Assembly (NCBI GenBank): GCA_035048495.1
Contig: CM068546.1
Coordinates: 38,706,674-38,770,673 of the forward strand
DNA length: 64,000 nucleotides
Source of the DNA: Euptelea pleiosperma
Taxonomy: Eukaryota; Streptophyta; Magnoliopsida; Ranunculales; Eupteleaceae
Direction: 5' to 3'
The notes beneath the pieces were generated by a model. That model was not told where the DNA came from. It was given only the letters and a program-made list of their open reading frames with translations, and did no database searches. How positions within the stretch are numbered: position 1 is the first letter of the stretch; each line of letters starts with the position of its first letter. The position numbers and the translations under genes are program-made. Shown here in pieces: positions 1 to 11,182 of the stretch.

Positions 1-750
1 CCATTAATCTGAGCAAGGAATTACTGCTTTTGCGAGATTGTCTACCCAAACTTTCATCTTTAGCTCAAGCATGAAATTTCCAGAAAATATCCAACTCTTT
101 CCGGATTAAAAGGTTATAAAAGAAACTCAAACAAAAGCTAAAAGGGTATCCGAATTCACAACATAAAACCCCAAATCATATCTTATATCTTCGCTTGAGG
201 CGCAGAAAACAATTGAACGGCAAACAAAACCAAAATCTCGCTTTGAAAGCTGCTTCGGCTTCTAATGGAAGTACTAACAAGAAAAGAAGTTGGAGAATCC
301 ATGATGGCCTTTGCGTGAAAAAAAGAAAAAGAAAAAGGAAAATCAAGAAAGCTAAGCTCTCCCTCTACTCGGAAACAAAGAAAGGGAAAGAGTATCTGCT
401 ATGAAGGAGAAGCTGAGGTGCAAATTTTATTTGGGCATCCGACGAGAGATGCTTCTCACTCCATTGTACGGCGAGGAGAAGTTTTGGGTAAAATGGGTTT
501 TAGGGTAATTTTATAATTTATGGGCATTTTTCGTCATTTTGGTATTTATAGGAGGAGCACGTGAGCTTGCTTGTGTTTGGACGTGGGTCAACGACGGTCC
601 TAGACGGTAGACTGGGTCATAGGGGGGTATGTCAACTTTTTCGACTTGTGGGGGGTATGTCTAATATAGATGAAAACATGGGGGGGTATGTCAAAAATTC
701 CCAAATCAATAAATAAAACATTCAATTTCTCGTAACAAAAATTAGGAACA
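1..750. other. Intergenic, downstream of BXL-A; no gene seen
   Basis: I see no supported gene here. A short open stretch around 195-404 begins with TTG, is rich in Lys/Arg and has no recognisable domain. Around 620-695 a G-rich motif (GGGGGTATGTC) occurs three times with spacing of roughly 25-40 bases. It resembles the end of a mobile element, but no partner end is visible in the window. Confidence 0.4.
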
Positions 751-3700
751 TTACAGGCGCACCCGGCCATATTGAAACATTACAGACATTGGGGCTGAAA
801 TCGCATCAGCTCCATCTCCAATGACAATCGTGTGTACCCCAGAAGGCAACAAAGTGTAAGCTTCCTCATCGACGATGCTAAAGCTTTTGCAAGCATTCAA
901 GACGAACTTCAACTTTTGACGCTCTCCAACCCTTAAGAAAACTCGGGCAAATCCAACAACCCTCTTGATTGGAGCCCCTACGATATTAGATGGTGACACT
1001 GAGTACACAGTTACAACATTGGGTCCGTCTCTTTTTCCTGTGTTGCGCACTTCTACCGTGATCTTCACCACCTCTTTACATTTCGAGTCCTGAACTTGAA
1101 CGGCTGGGCATTTAGAAGAAGATTGCGTGCCGGGCGCGTAGGTTATCTGTTTGCACTGTTGAAGCTTCAGAAGATTGACTGTTAGTACACTTGGCGCCGA
1201 TATGATGGTATAGTCGAAGCTTGTGTAGCTCAAGCCATAGCCGAACGGATAGACAGTTGGGCCATTGAAGAACTTGTAGGTTCTTCCGGGGTAACTCAAT
1301 TCAGGAATGGGTCTGAGTTGCATGGATGTCATGGGAAGCGTGTTAACATAGTCTGCGGTGTACCATGTAATAGGAAGTCGACCACCTAATACAAAGGGAT
1401 TCCAAGTCAATACATATCTATATAACAAAACATGGATGTTGTCTCCTCCTCTTATACCCCCTCTCATATGTTTCAACAAAGAAGGGCCAAGATCTTATCT
1501 CCAAAATAGACAGTGGATCTCAGCCACTCACACCCGATTTTGACAAACGCTTTGTTGGAGAGTGTCGTGGGCACAGGCCACCCACTATCTATATAACAAA
1601 ACAGGCCGGTTGTCTCCCCCTCTTATCCGGCTTCATAAAGGATGGCCGAGATCTTATCACACCAAATGGCCGGTGGATCTCGGCCACTCACACCCAATTT
1701 TGACAAACGCTTTGTCGATAAGTGCCGTGGGCACAAGTCACCTACTATTTACTTCCATATATAAGGAATGAAATGGGTTGGATTTACATATAGCCCAAGG
1801 GTCAAGCTCAAGAGCCCCACTTTTTATACCTCGAGAGGGGTGTTACCATTAAAACGGCAAGGGACAAAAATGAAAAAAAATAAGTTTAATGGATTTTAAT
1901 GATTTTAAAGGAAAAAAGTGGTGCTGAAATTCAAAATTTAAAATTTGCAAATTCAAAATTTTAATATTTAAAAAAAAAATAGTATTTAACGAAAATTTAA
2001 TGGTTTTCTTATACCCCTCTTGTCTTATATGGCTTCAATAATGAGTGGCTGAGATTAACTCCCACCTGATTTTGATAAACACTTTCTCTGAAAGTGCCCC
2101 GGGCACGGGCCACCCATGCATATATCAAGATAACTTAGTTGTATTCCCTAATCCATCCATCTAATGTGGACAGTTAGATAAAGAGTGGTTGAGATCAAAT
2201 CCATCGATCTAATGTGGACGGTTAGATTTCAGCCACTCAATCCGCCTCATTTGACCTCAATTTATTCAAAGTTTAAATTTCAACACCGTTATTTTTTGTT
2301 ATTTATGTTATTTTCCCATTTCTCCCTTTGTGCATTACAATAATGGAAAAAACGGTAACGCCCCAGTCCAATATACCGTTTGAGTGCCGAGGGCACCCAA
2401 TTTTTGCAAACGCTTTTGTCGGAGAATGCCGGGGGCATGGGCCATTTACTATTATATATAACAAAACACATTGGTTGTCTCCCTACTTATACCTCCTCTT
2501 ATAAGCATCAACAAAGAATGGCCGAAATCTAATCCTCCCCCAAATGGACGGTGGATCTCCGCCACTCACCTGATTTTGGCAAATTCTTTGTCGAGGAGTG
2601 TCAATGGCACGGGGCACCCACTTGTTTATATAATAAGTGACAGTGGTTGTCTCTCCACTTATACCCCTTCTTATAGGCTTCAAAAAAGAAGGGCTGAGAT
2701 CTTATCCCTCAACTGGACGGTGGATCTCAAGCACTCACACCCAATTTTGACAAATGCTTTGTCCGGAAGTGCTGTGGGCAGGGGCCACCACTAGTTTGTG
2801 AATTATATATTTGAGGAAATATTTTTTGTTTATGTTAAAAAATGCGCGGATTTTTCCAAACCTTTGATTCGCATATAATTCGAGAATTTACTAACTGTAT
2901 CTCCAAAAATCATTATTTTCTTCTCACCTGGATTATAATTTCCAAAAATGACGTCTGCAATGGCCCGACCACCTTCGGCGCCCGGGTACCCAGCCCAAAG
3001 GATAGCAGAGATCTTGGGGTTATCCTTGGCAAAGGAGATGTCGATGCCACCAGCCGAGAAAATAACAAGAATCACGGGACCAGTAGCCGAGGCGGAGACT
3101 TGGTTGATGAGCTCTTTCTGGTTACTGGGGAGGAGGAGATCATTCCGGTCTAGGCTTTCGGCTTCCACCGTTAGGTCCAACCCCACAAAAATAAACGTTG
3201 CATCAGCACCTTTGGCCACTTCGGCTGCGGGCCCAATGAGGCTTCCGTTATAGCATTTCACGGTAAAGCATCCCCGTGAATATATGGCATCCCCGTGGGC
3301 TGCTAGTCCGTCGAGAGGAGTGATATAGCGGCAGGCAACACCAGTCTTAACTGGAGAAAACGGAAAACACAAACGAACGTTAGAAATCAGTTTTAACAAT
3401 TGTTCTGTTAACTGTTGCCTCCATCAACAATTGGGAAAAATCTATGATACCGACTTCTGTATCAAATTTTGATGCAGAATTCCCTCAATTTGACATGTAA
3501 TAAATACTCTTTTGGGCCCACTGCCTCCCTAAATATTTGGCCCACATCTTGGAGGACCCACGTATCAAAAATCAGTGTGACTAGTGATTCCTAGCCATTA
3601 GATTTGAGCACTTGTTCATCATGGGTTTGGAACCAACTCATAGGCCTGTTCATACAGCTAGAGATCACCAATCATGCTGATTTTTGGTTTGTAGGTCTAT

Positions 3701-5775
3701 CATAGTGTGGACCAGACATTCAAGGGGCGAGTGGGTGGGCCCAAAAGACTCGACTACATTACAATTTGATTTTTGTGGGCCTGCTTCCTTTTATGTACTC
3801 CATGTATATGGGATGAATTTGGGTTATGATGGTATCGTGCCGTGTTGTACAGCACCACATTCGTTGGATTAAGATCAATGGTGATAAAATGGAATCAACA
3901 GTGGGGCCCATCATCGTTGGTTCATCATCATGATCTTAATCCAAAGACACTCTTCAATAGAGTAGTGAAATTAACCGCATTAATTAGGATGTTTGGTAGG
4001 GTTTTATTTACATGGACGTACGTGCATAGTTTCCAATCATCGCTACCGTTGCATTGGCATGGGGTCCCACAACAGCATACTTGGGTCGTCCAGAGATTTT
4101 CAATGGGAGAGTGTTTTTATCGTTCTTGAGCAAGACGATGCCCTCCCTCGCTGCCTCCGCTGATAGCTCCAGGTTCTGCTCCGTGCACACATCTTGCTTC
4201 CCGAGGGCAGCGTATGATCCACTGCTACCATCGAACCACCCAAGCCTCAACAAAACAACGTAGAGGTTAATCAGAGACTTGTCGACCACATCCTCCTCGA
4301 CCAGCCCTTTCTTGATTGCCAATGCGGTGTAATCAGGGTAGTATATCCCACAGTCTAGATCAAGCCCTGAAAAGCAAAGAACAAGGTTAACATATATCCA
4401 AAATATTGCCCAACTGGAGTGTAAATACACTATGATTATGCCACGTGTCATCTACTTGCCTGCTTTTAAAGTTTGTGCCACTGCCTCCTCTGGCGTGTCA
4501 TTGAGGAATTTGTGACCATGATGCATCACTTCAATGGAATCGCAATCAGCCACGATGTACCTGCATGATCAACAAACACCACGGATCCCAGAATGCTAAA
4601 TGAGATCAATGATTATGTTTGGTAGCTCGCGATACACCCAATCTATCTATATAGTAGAGGAACTCACCCATGAAGATTCCACCGTCCCCTCACCGTCTGA
4701 TTTAAAAGCCTTGGGTCAGCACAAGAAGGGATGCCGTTGACTCGATTGTACGAACACATGACGCTGGCCACATCACCTTCTTTTACGCACATCTCAAAAG
4801 GCAATACGAAGGTCTCCACCATATCCCTCTCCGTCACCTTAAAAAATCACAAAGATTAATAATAATAAATATATAAATAAATAAATAATAATAAAAATAA
4901 ATAAATTTCATTAAGGAATTGAACCATTTCTTAAATAATGGACTAATTTAAATAAAATGTAATTACGTACCCTGGCGTCGAAATGGTATCTGTCGACGCC
5001 CTTCCAATTATCGACGTCATATGCCGCATAATGTTTGCAGCATGCAGCAACCTTGAGAGGTCTAGAATTGAGATCCTGAGCTGTTTCAAAACCATTCACA
5101 TCTTGTAGACCCCTCACATAATTAATGGCGTAACGTCCGACTAAAAACGGGTCTTCACCGGGAGTTTCCAATATCCGTCCCCATCTCGGATCCCTAGCGA
5201 CATTAATGTTCGGGCTCCAGAATGTCAATCCAGCCAATCCTAGATTATATAATGCTCGAGCCTCGTTCGAAACAACCTAAGAAAATTAAGAAAAAAAAAA
5301 TGTTCAGGGTCTTAATTTCATATTTGATAATTAACACACATTATCATATAGGAAATATACATATATATACCTGGCCTATGGTTTTCCATAGGGTCTCATT
5401 GAATGAAGCAGCGGTGAGGATGACATTGGGGAAGCTAGTGGCACTAAGAACGTTCTGATCGAAGTGAGTACCGGGTCCGACGTCTGAGACTCCATGGAGA
5501 GCCTCCGACCACCACTCGTAGCTAGGAAGTCCGAGGCGTGGCACTCCCTTCGCGGTGTTTCCAAGCTGCGCGACCTTTTCGCTGAGTGTCATTCGATCGA
5601 CTAAGTCCTTTGCGCGGGTATAAAATGGTAAAGTCTTATCGCAAAAAGTGAAGTTTGTCATGTCGAGAGTTAAATTAGCAAACCTCGAACTATCGCAGAT
5701 GATGGTTTCGGATCTTACGCCGGAGTAAGCAAAGAGAAGGAAGAGAAATGAAGGAAGAAGATGAAGAGCTGCCAT
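751..5775 (-). CDS. BXL: Beta-D-xylosidase / alpha-L-arabinofuranosidase, GH3 family (BXL-A)
   Basis: A secreted GH3 glycoside hydrolase expected to release xylose or arabinose from wall xylan and arabinan in the apoplast. Exons in transcript order: 5371-5775, 4971-5276, 4668-4837, 4460-4560, 4022-4366, 2928-3350 and 751-1385, which join in frame to 794 aa, normal for plant BXL proteins. The start ([10 protein letters not shown]) opens a hydrophobic signal peptide of about 22 aa. Visible marks are [15 protein letters not shown] and DPRWGR in the N-terminal domain, the nucleophile region GYIVADCDS (Asp near residue 299; BXL-B has SDCDS), and [21 protein letters not shown] and [10 protein letters not shown] in the C-terminal GH3 domain. 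The 3' part encodes a fibronectin-like domain. Intron 4 uses a GC donor. Intron 6 (1386-2927) holds a Helitron array. The exon 5/6 junction (4022/3350) is the least certain. Xylosidase versus arabinofuranosidase specificity cannot be read from sequence. Confidence 0.93.
1417..1747 (+). mobile_element. Two head-to-tail mini-Helitrons in BXL-A intron 6
   Basis: Two copies abut at 1587/1588. Each starts TCTATATAACAAAAC and ends with a GTGCCGTGGGCAC-type hairpin, then CCACC(C)ACTA. The first is preceded by A, as expected for Helitrons. Each is about 160-170 bp and non-coding. The terminal G of CTAG is missing at both ends, as often happens at tandem junctions. They lie on the strand opposite to the gene's transcription. 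Confidence 0.75.
1748..2126 (+). repeat. Decayed repeat with a Helitron-like 3' end
   Basis: AT-rich filler between the two Helitron clusters. Positions 2008-2117 match the 3' half of the mini-Helitron family and end in a GTGCCCCGGGCAC hairpin followed by GGGCCACCCATG, so the terminal CTAG is mutated. The segment near 1840-1870 resembles the poly-C(A)ACGG interior of the D-type hAT MITEs. Confidence 0.5.
2127..2794 (+). mobile_element. Three further tandem mini-Helitrons in BXL-A intron 6
   Basis: A long variant (about 2127-2451) is followed by two short copies (2452-2624 and 2625-2794). The last one ends GGGCCACCACTAG followed by T, a canonical Helitron 3' terminus. All copies point the same way as those at 1417-1747. 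The short copies share the internal GATCTTATCC...GGATCTCAGCCACTC region. The long variant shares ATCTAATGTGGACGGTTAGA with copies at 5997-6386 and 31767-32174. Confidence 0.75.
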
Positions 5776-5829
5776 GGTAGAAGAAAGAGTGAATGAGAGA
5801 GGGTTTTGCGTTGAAGTGCCATGGAATTG

Positions 5830-5839
5830 GGAATTATAG
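5830..5839 (-). promoter_or_regulatory. Possible TATA element of BXL-A
   Basis: On the minus strand CCTATAATTCC lies about 60 bases before the BXL-A start codon, a plausible distance for a TATA box with a short leader. It is weaker than a TATAAATA box, so the call is tentative. Confidence 0.25.
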
Positions 5840-5996
5840 GCTTGGGTTTGGATATTGCGTAACAGATATTCTAAGTTTGGAGGATACAAAATTGATCTAT
5901 TCACCTAAATTTCTCTATTTTTGCATCATTTGTTGGAATTTAGCCGATTTCTTATTTATCCATAAAAAAGGATAATTTGATCGATCTTCTAGAAAA

Positions 5997-6556
5997 CTAG
6001 TAAATGGCCCGTGCCCGCAAAGCGTTTGCAAAAATTAGTTGTCTTCGGCACTCAAACAGTATATATAACGGACGAGGGGCGTTACTGTTTTTCCAATTAT
6101 AATGGCTGTTATAACGGATTGTAAAGAACAGGCAAAAATGAAAAAAAAAAAATGGGGAAATAACAGAAAATAATGAAAAGTGAGGGCACTAAAATTCAAA
6201 ATTCAAATTTTCAATCTGTTACCTTCACGGGTCAAATGAGTGGGAGTGACCAAATAAATGAGGAGGATTGAGTGGCTGAAATCTAACCGTCCACATTAGA
6301 TGGATGGATTTGATCTCAACCACTCTCTATGTTATGAAGCAGGATAAAATAAGAGATCAGACAACTGAGCTGTTTTGTTATATAAACTAGTGGGTGGCCT
6401 ACGCCCACGACACTCCCGACAAAGTATTTGCCAAAATCGGATATGAGTGGCTGAGATCCACCATCCAATTGGGGGATAAGATCTCGGCCCTTCTTTGTTG
6501 AAGCCCATACGAGGGGGGTATAAGTGGGGAGACAATTTCCTTGTTTTGTTATATAG
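5997..6556 (-). mobile_element. Two tandem mini-Helitrons upstream of BXL-A
   Basis: Read on the minus strand, a short copy (6387-6556, beginning near CTATATAACAAAAC and ending CTAG at 6387-6390) is joined to a long variant (5997-6386, ending CTAG at 5997-6000 followed by T). They are the same family as the array in BXL-A intron 6. They begin about 220 bases upstream of the BXL-A start codon, so they sit in or beside its promoter. Confidence 0.65.
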
Positions 6557-6874
6557 GTGATTTAAAATTTAGAATAAAAGCTATTTTTTCTAATTAATTT
6601 GTCAATCGAAATTAGAATTCAAGGTAGCTGCCACATTCCAAAGGATATCGGAAGTTAACGGTATGATGGGTCCAGCATACGAAATTAAATTTGACCTGAC
6701 AAAAAAGTCTTGATTCTAACGGCCTGATTTACAGGGATTTATGGTGTTGATCACAAATACCTGTCTCAAGTGTTGGCAGCGCCAAAATTGCCATGTGGCG
6801 CTCTTGGGGGCTCACTGACAACAACTCACTCCTAATGTCAGCCGAATTGGTGACTTCCCGCCTTGTGTTTGAAC

Positions 6875-7054
6875 GAGTAAAACTTCTATCACAAGAAATT
6901 GTAAATCACACAATCACAAGCCAATGAGGTCTCGGCACGTACACAAGTGCTGTTGCAACGTACCCATGTGCTTTGCTTTTTAGGTGTACGTGCCGAGAAC
7001 TCATTGGCTGTGTTTGTGTGATTTGCAATCCGATTGTGACAGAAGTTTTATTTC
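6875..7054. mobile_element. Palindromic MITE, family B
   Basis: About 180 bp. The left arm begins GAGTAAAACTTCTATCACA and the right arm ends TGTGACAGAAGTTTTATTTC. The arms share AATCACACAA and GCCAATGAG(G/T)TCTCGGCACGTAC. Flanks TGTTTGAAC and TGTTTCATC agree at 7 of 9 positions if one base of slippage is allowed, a decayed 9-bp TSD. Intact copies are at 52461-52636 and 62650-62824. Confidence 0.7.
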
Positions 7055-7149
7055 TTGTTTCATCATGGGCTTGGACTCATCTTTTTCACCCACGGGCCTT
7101 GTCATGAAGCCCATTTTTTGCATTGGATGGACGACTTGGATTAAATCTC

Positions 7150-7440
7150 TGAGGACGTCCGTCGGGACCACAGTATGAGACACATGGTCCGTCCCTAGGT
7201 GGATCTACAGATCCAAAAAATCAGCCTGATTAGTGATTTATAAAAATTCGATTGTTGTTGTCTTTTTCATGGGTTGACTTTTAACCGTGGATATCTAGCA
7301 TTTAATTGGGATACTCAGATCCAAAGGTTATAAATAATTAGTCAGGCTGAATTTTAGTATGTGGGTTCACCAAGGAATTTGTCAAGCATCCAAACGGTCA
7401 GTGGTCTCTAGAATGTTCTAAGTGGCTCATAGCCTCATAC
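7150..7440. mobile_element. Palindromic G-box MITE, family A (degenerate)
   Basis: It carries the family core, CCTAGGTGGA(C/T)CTAC, AATCAGCCTGATTAGTGATTT, TCATGGGTTGA and GATCCAAAGGTT, followed by the inverse order. Both terminal CACGTG motifs are mutated. End points are approximate. Confidence 0.6.
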
Positions 7441-7474
7441 AGATTCAGTGGTCCCTGATCAAAGTTGATGACCG

Positions 7475-7826
7475 ATCACAATATGAGCAACGTGGCATAT
7501 TCTTAGTTATATCGGACCGTATGGATGTTTGGACCAACCCTAGGTGGACCTACAGACCAAAATTTAGCCTGATTAGTGATTTCTAAGCGTTGGACTGGAG
7601 TCTTTTTTATGGGGTGATTTTTAAGTGTGTAATTTGAGCATTATTGACCATTATTTCGAGTACAAAGATCCAAAGGTTTGAAGTCAATAATCAAGCTGAT
7701 TTTTGGGATGTAGGTCCACCTAGAGATGGGCCAAGCATCCATACTGTCAGCGTCCTCTAAGAGTGTGGCACGTGGCTTATATTGTGGTCCGTCAGCAAAG
7801 TTCTACTCCCATGTTTTAGCTAGATG
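7475..7826. mobile_element. Palindromic G-box MITE, family A, upstream of the PPR gene
   Basis: A full-length copy. The left arm begins AATATGAGCAACGTGGCA and the right arm ends GGCACGTGGCTTATATTGTGG...AAAGTTCTACTC. The right-hand G-box is intact and the left one is mutated. Its right end is about 270 bases before the PPR start codon, so it probably lies within that gene's promoter. Confidence 0.7.
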
Positions 7827-8093
7827 GTACAGTCGATAGGACGTCTGCTAGTACCCTGAAAAGCAAGTGATCTTTGGTCTAAAACGCCAAGGGGTCCACG
7901 AATTGAACGGTCTGGATCACTGAGTTTATTCAACAAAGGTACAGTGGAAGCCAAGATGATTTAGGGTTCATTGTGGACGACGGGCGTCAGGTACATCATA
8001 AAATGACACAAAACGGAAAACCGCCATCCAGTAACCTCCGGTGCGCATTACGCATGTTTTCAACCGTCACCTTTGAAACTTCTCCAAACTACC

Positions 8094-9845
8094 ATGTTTG
8101 CATTTTCCCAACAGCAAGGACTTCATCTAACAGATGGAAACATTGTAAGGAAAAACCACCCAAAGCTCTCTCTCTTCTGTACCTATAAACTCTCCAAAAA
8201 GCCTCACAGAATCCCTGAATCCACCATTAAAGCTCTCTCTTCTTCTTCTTCTTCTTCTTCTTCTTCTTCTTCTTCTTCTTCTTCTTCTTCTTCTTCTCAT
8301 CCTTTTCAGAGTAGTTCATCAGATCAAAGCAACTGTCTTGAAGGCTCCATTCTCACCTTTTATCGGCTTTTGTGCGATGGTGTTTTTGTCCCAAATCAAT
8401 TCACTTTTCCCTTTTTATTCAAAGCTTGTCGTAAATTATCCGCCATTAAAGAAGGTAAGCAGCTCCATGCACAAGCTATTCAGAGAGGATTCCATGGAGA
8501 AGTTTTTGTTCAGAGAGCTCTTGTTAGAATGTATGCAAAATGCGGAGAATGTGAAGATGCTTTGAGGGTGTTTGCCAGATGTTCTGAAGCCGATATTGTT
8601 TCTCAGAACGACTTGATTACTGGGTATGTTAGAATTGGGGAGTTAGAGCTGGCTCGTCGGGTTTTCGATGGAATGATGGAAAGAAACGTGGTTTCTTGGA
8701 GTGTTATGGTTGATGGGTATTCAAAACAGGGGCAGATTGAGATGGCTCAGTGCATGTTTGATGAAATGCCCGAGAGGAATGAGTTTACATGGAATTCGTT
8801 GATGTCTGGGTATTTGAGATGTGGTAGTGTGGAAGTAGCTCAGAGTCTTTTTGATCGGTTGCCGAAGAGAGATGTAATTGCTTGGACGATTATGATATCA
8901 GGGTACACCCAAAATTGCTGGTTTAAGGAAGCGTTAGAACTTTTCCTTCAAATGCAAAAATCAGGTGTGTCACCAAACAGAATTACGCTTATCAGCGTTC
9001 TCCCAGCCATTGCTCAGTTGGGCGCCCTTACCCAAGGAAGGTGGATTCATGCTTATGTGGACAGGAAAGGGATAGAATTGGATGGTGTTCTTGGCGCAGC
9101 CCTTGTCGATATGTATTGTAAATGTGGGTGCATAGAGGAAGCTCTTGCAGTGTTTGAGAAGCTCAGGCACAAGGAGTTATCAGCCTGGAATTCAATTATC
9201 TTGGGCCTTGCAGCTCATGGTCTTGGTAGGGATGCACTCTGCATTTTTTCAAGAATGCAAGGGGAGTCCTCAGTGACTCCCAATGAAATTACATTTGTTG
9301 GTGTTCTAAGTGCTTGTAGCCATGCAGGATTGGTGAATGAGGGGTTCACAATCTTCCATCTTTTTACTAATTTTTATAAGCTTACGCCTAATATTAGACA
9401 CTATGGATGCATGGTTGATCTCTTAGGACGAGCTGGGCATCTGGAAGCGGCAGCGGAGCTCATAGAGAAGATGCCAATTGAGCCTAATCAGGTAATATGG
9501 AAGACTCTTCTTGGTGCTTGTAGAATTCATAAGAACGCAAAACTGGCCGAGTGCATATCAAGAATTGCAATGGAGTCGGGTTCTCAAGATAGTGGCTTTT
9601 TTGCATTACTATCTAATATATTTGCAGAGGCGGGGCGTTTGGATGATATGGGTAAGGTGAGAAGAGAGATGAATGATTTGAAGTTGCAAAAAGTTGCTGG
9701 TTGTAGTTGGGTAGAGGTGGATGGTGTTGTTCATGAATTTTTGATGGGTGGAGAGAGCTGTCATACTCATAGCAAAGAGATTTTTTCCATGGTACATGAG
9801 GTGGAGAGATTGATTCAGTTGGAAAGATATAGAACAGATACTTGA
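8094..9845 (+). CDS. PLS-class pentatricopeptide repeat protein, E+ type
   Basis: An intronless gene for 583 aa, probably a mitochondrial or plastid RNA-binding protein of the group that includes C-to-U editing factors. Open frame extends upstream to a TTG at 8073, but the first ATG in frame is at 8094. Residues 1-47 are basic and Ser/Thr-rich, fitting an organelle transit peptide. They are followed by a run of 20 Ser encoded by (TCT)20 at 8238-8297. PPR motifs then run to about residue 480, recognisable as DLITGYVRIGELELARRVFD, VVSWSVMVDGYSKQGQIEMA and similar units. The C-terminus has the E and E+ regions (IEPNQVIWKTLLGACRIHKN, AGCSWVEVDG) and stops without a DYW deaminase domain. E+ proteins are known to recruit a deaminase in trans. 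The RNA target is unknown. Confidence 0.92.
   Translation: MFAFSQQQGLHLTDGNIVRKNHPKLSLFCTYKLSKKPHRIPESTIKALSSSSSSSSSSSSSSSSSSSSHPFQSSSSDQSNCLEGSILTFYRLLCDGVFVPNQFTFPFLFKACRKLSAIKEGKQLHAQAIQRGFHGEVFVQRALVRMYAKCGECEDALRVFARCSEADIVSQNDLITGYVRIGELELARRVFDGMMERNVVSWSVMVDGYSKQGQIEMAQCMFDEMPERNEFTWNSLMSGYLRCGSVEVAQSLFDRLPKRDVIAWTIMISGYTQNCWFKEALELFLQMQKSGVSPNRITLISVLPAIAQLGALTQGRWIHAYVDRKGIELDGVLGAALVDMYCKCGCIEEALAVFEKLRHKELSAWNSIILGLAAHGLGRDALCIFSRMQGESSVTPNEITFVGVLSACSHAGLVNEGFTIFHLFTNFYKLTPNIRHYGCMVDLLGRAGHLEAAAELIEKMPIEPNQVIWKTLLGACRIHKNAKLAECISRIAMESGSQDSGFFALLSNIFAEAGRLDDMGKVRREMNDLKLQKVAGCSWVEVDGVVHEFLMGGESCHTHSKEIFSMVHEVERLIQLERYRTDT
8238..8297 (+). repeat. (TCT)20 microsatellite inside the PPR coding region
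   Basis: Twenty uninterrupted TCT codons in frame, coding for 20 Ser just after the presumed transit peptide. Length changes in steps of three would change the Ser tract without breaking the frame. Confidence 0.95.
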
Positions 9846-10770
9846 CAGCGGCATCGATGCGTGAGGAACAAGAAGAGAGGAGGATGTTTTGGGTGGGGCA
9901 TCACAGTGAGAAGTTGGTACTAAGTCCATCCATCAGCTTTCATCATATATAAAGCTGAATGTGTTCTTTTATGAGTTACCAGTGTACTTGATGAGAGATT
10001 TCAGGAACAATGGGAAGCATTACACCACCATTCCAGTTTCAGATTGGTGGCTTGAGATTAATATCTTGAAAGTATCAGACCTAACTGAAAAACTATATAT
10101 GTTGCATAATGGAAGTCTTTGTAAGGCATGAAATGGGAGATGAGATCGAAATGGGGTTTATTTTATGGGTTTGGATCAGTGAGATGTGATCCGAATGTAA
10201 AACAGATCGAATCCAGATCCATGAAGAGCAATCTGATTCTGATTTGGGTTGACATTGTATCCTAGTATTAGGTATTCGGATCAGGTCAGATCTTGATTTT
10301 GGGATTTGGATCCTTACTAAAATTTGTCATTTTGTAGTGGATTGGGCCTGTATCCGACTTATGTTCCACAAGTAGGCTAGACACAGATCTTCCCATATGG
10401 ATTATAGTTCAGATTTGGATATTGTGTCATGGATCTGAGTCAGATTCGATTCCCTTAATGGATCATGCTATTCAAATTCCGATTGGAATATCCCTTGATC
10501 TGATTCAATAATAATAAGAAGAATTTGATGGTGTGACCGTTGTTGTCTCAGGTTTTAGATATATTTACTGGTGGACCCAGGAAGAAGTGTTGATGAAACT
10601 CATCTATCACCATCGCTATGGCAGGGTGTTGCTGTAGAAGCTTGGTTGACACAGCCTATCCAGACCATCCATCTGATAGAAAACCTTCTGACTGGGCACT
10701 CTGGACCTGTGTCACCTATCCAAAAAGAGCAGAAAATCATGACCATATACTAAATGTCAATGTTAGAGAC
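9846..10770. other. Intergenic, 3' of the PPR gene
   Basis: The PPR 3' flank is followed by degenerate GGATC/GATTC-rich repeat (10140-10560) related to sequence at 21010-21300. I see no gene here. Confidence 0.4.
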
Positions 10771-10999
10771 CATGATTCCAAGTCTCAGGATAAGAGGCCT
10801 TCTTGGTGGGCGCTGATCAAACTCAGGATCGTTCCGATAGAACACCGTCTTGAGCAGTCTCACTCGAAACGGCATGAGATTTCTTCATGGAACAGTGCAT
10901 CTCCGACAAGACAATCCCGAGATGGAATGGATCGGTGACTGTCGATCCCCATCCGGATCACCTGTCCAAGAATGGGATCGGCCGAGACTTCGAACCATG
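10771..10999. mobile_element. hAT-like MITE, family J
   Basis: A 229-bp element with inverted ends CATGATTCCAAGTCTC and GAGACTTCGAACCATG. It is flanked by TTAGAGAC and GTAGAGTC (6 of 8 identical), a decayed 8-bp TSD. Better preserved family members are at 20189-20396 and 63086-63213. Confidence 0.6.
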
Positions 11000-11182
11000 G
11001 TAGAGTCTGTCAGTAGTGGCTGTTGCAAAATTGAGCCACGGGAGAGTTTCAGTTCTTATCTTTTGCATATAAAATTACAAATTCGTTGACAATCAACACA
11101 GCATAACTAGTGAAAATTTTATCAAGTCGTTTAACATCAGCTCCTAAGCAAATAAAAATGCATAAGCAATAAGCAACGTTGT

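Noticed and set aside
195..404. 69-codon frame near the left edge
   Set aside because: It starts with TTG, is low-complexity Lys/Arg-rich and has no supporting motif.
8073..8093. Upstream extension of the PPR protein
   Set aside because: It begins with TTG; the first in-frame ATG is at 8094.
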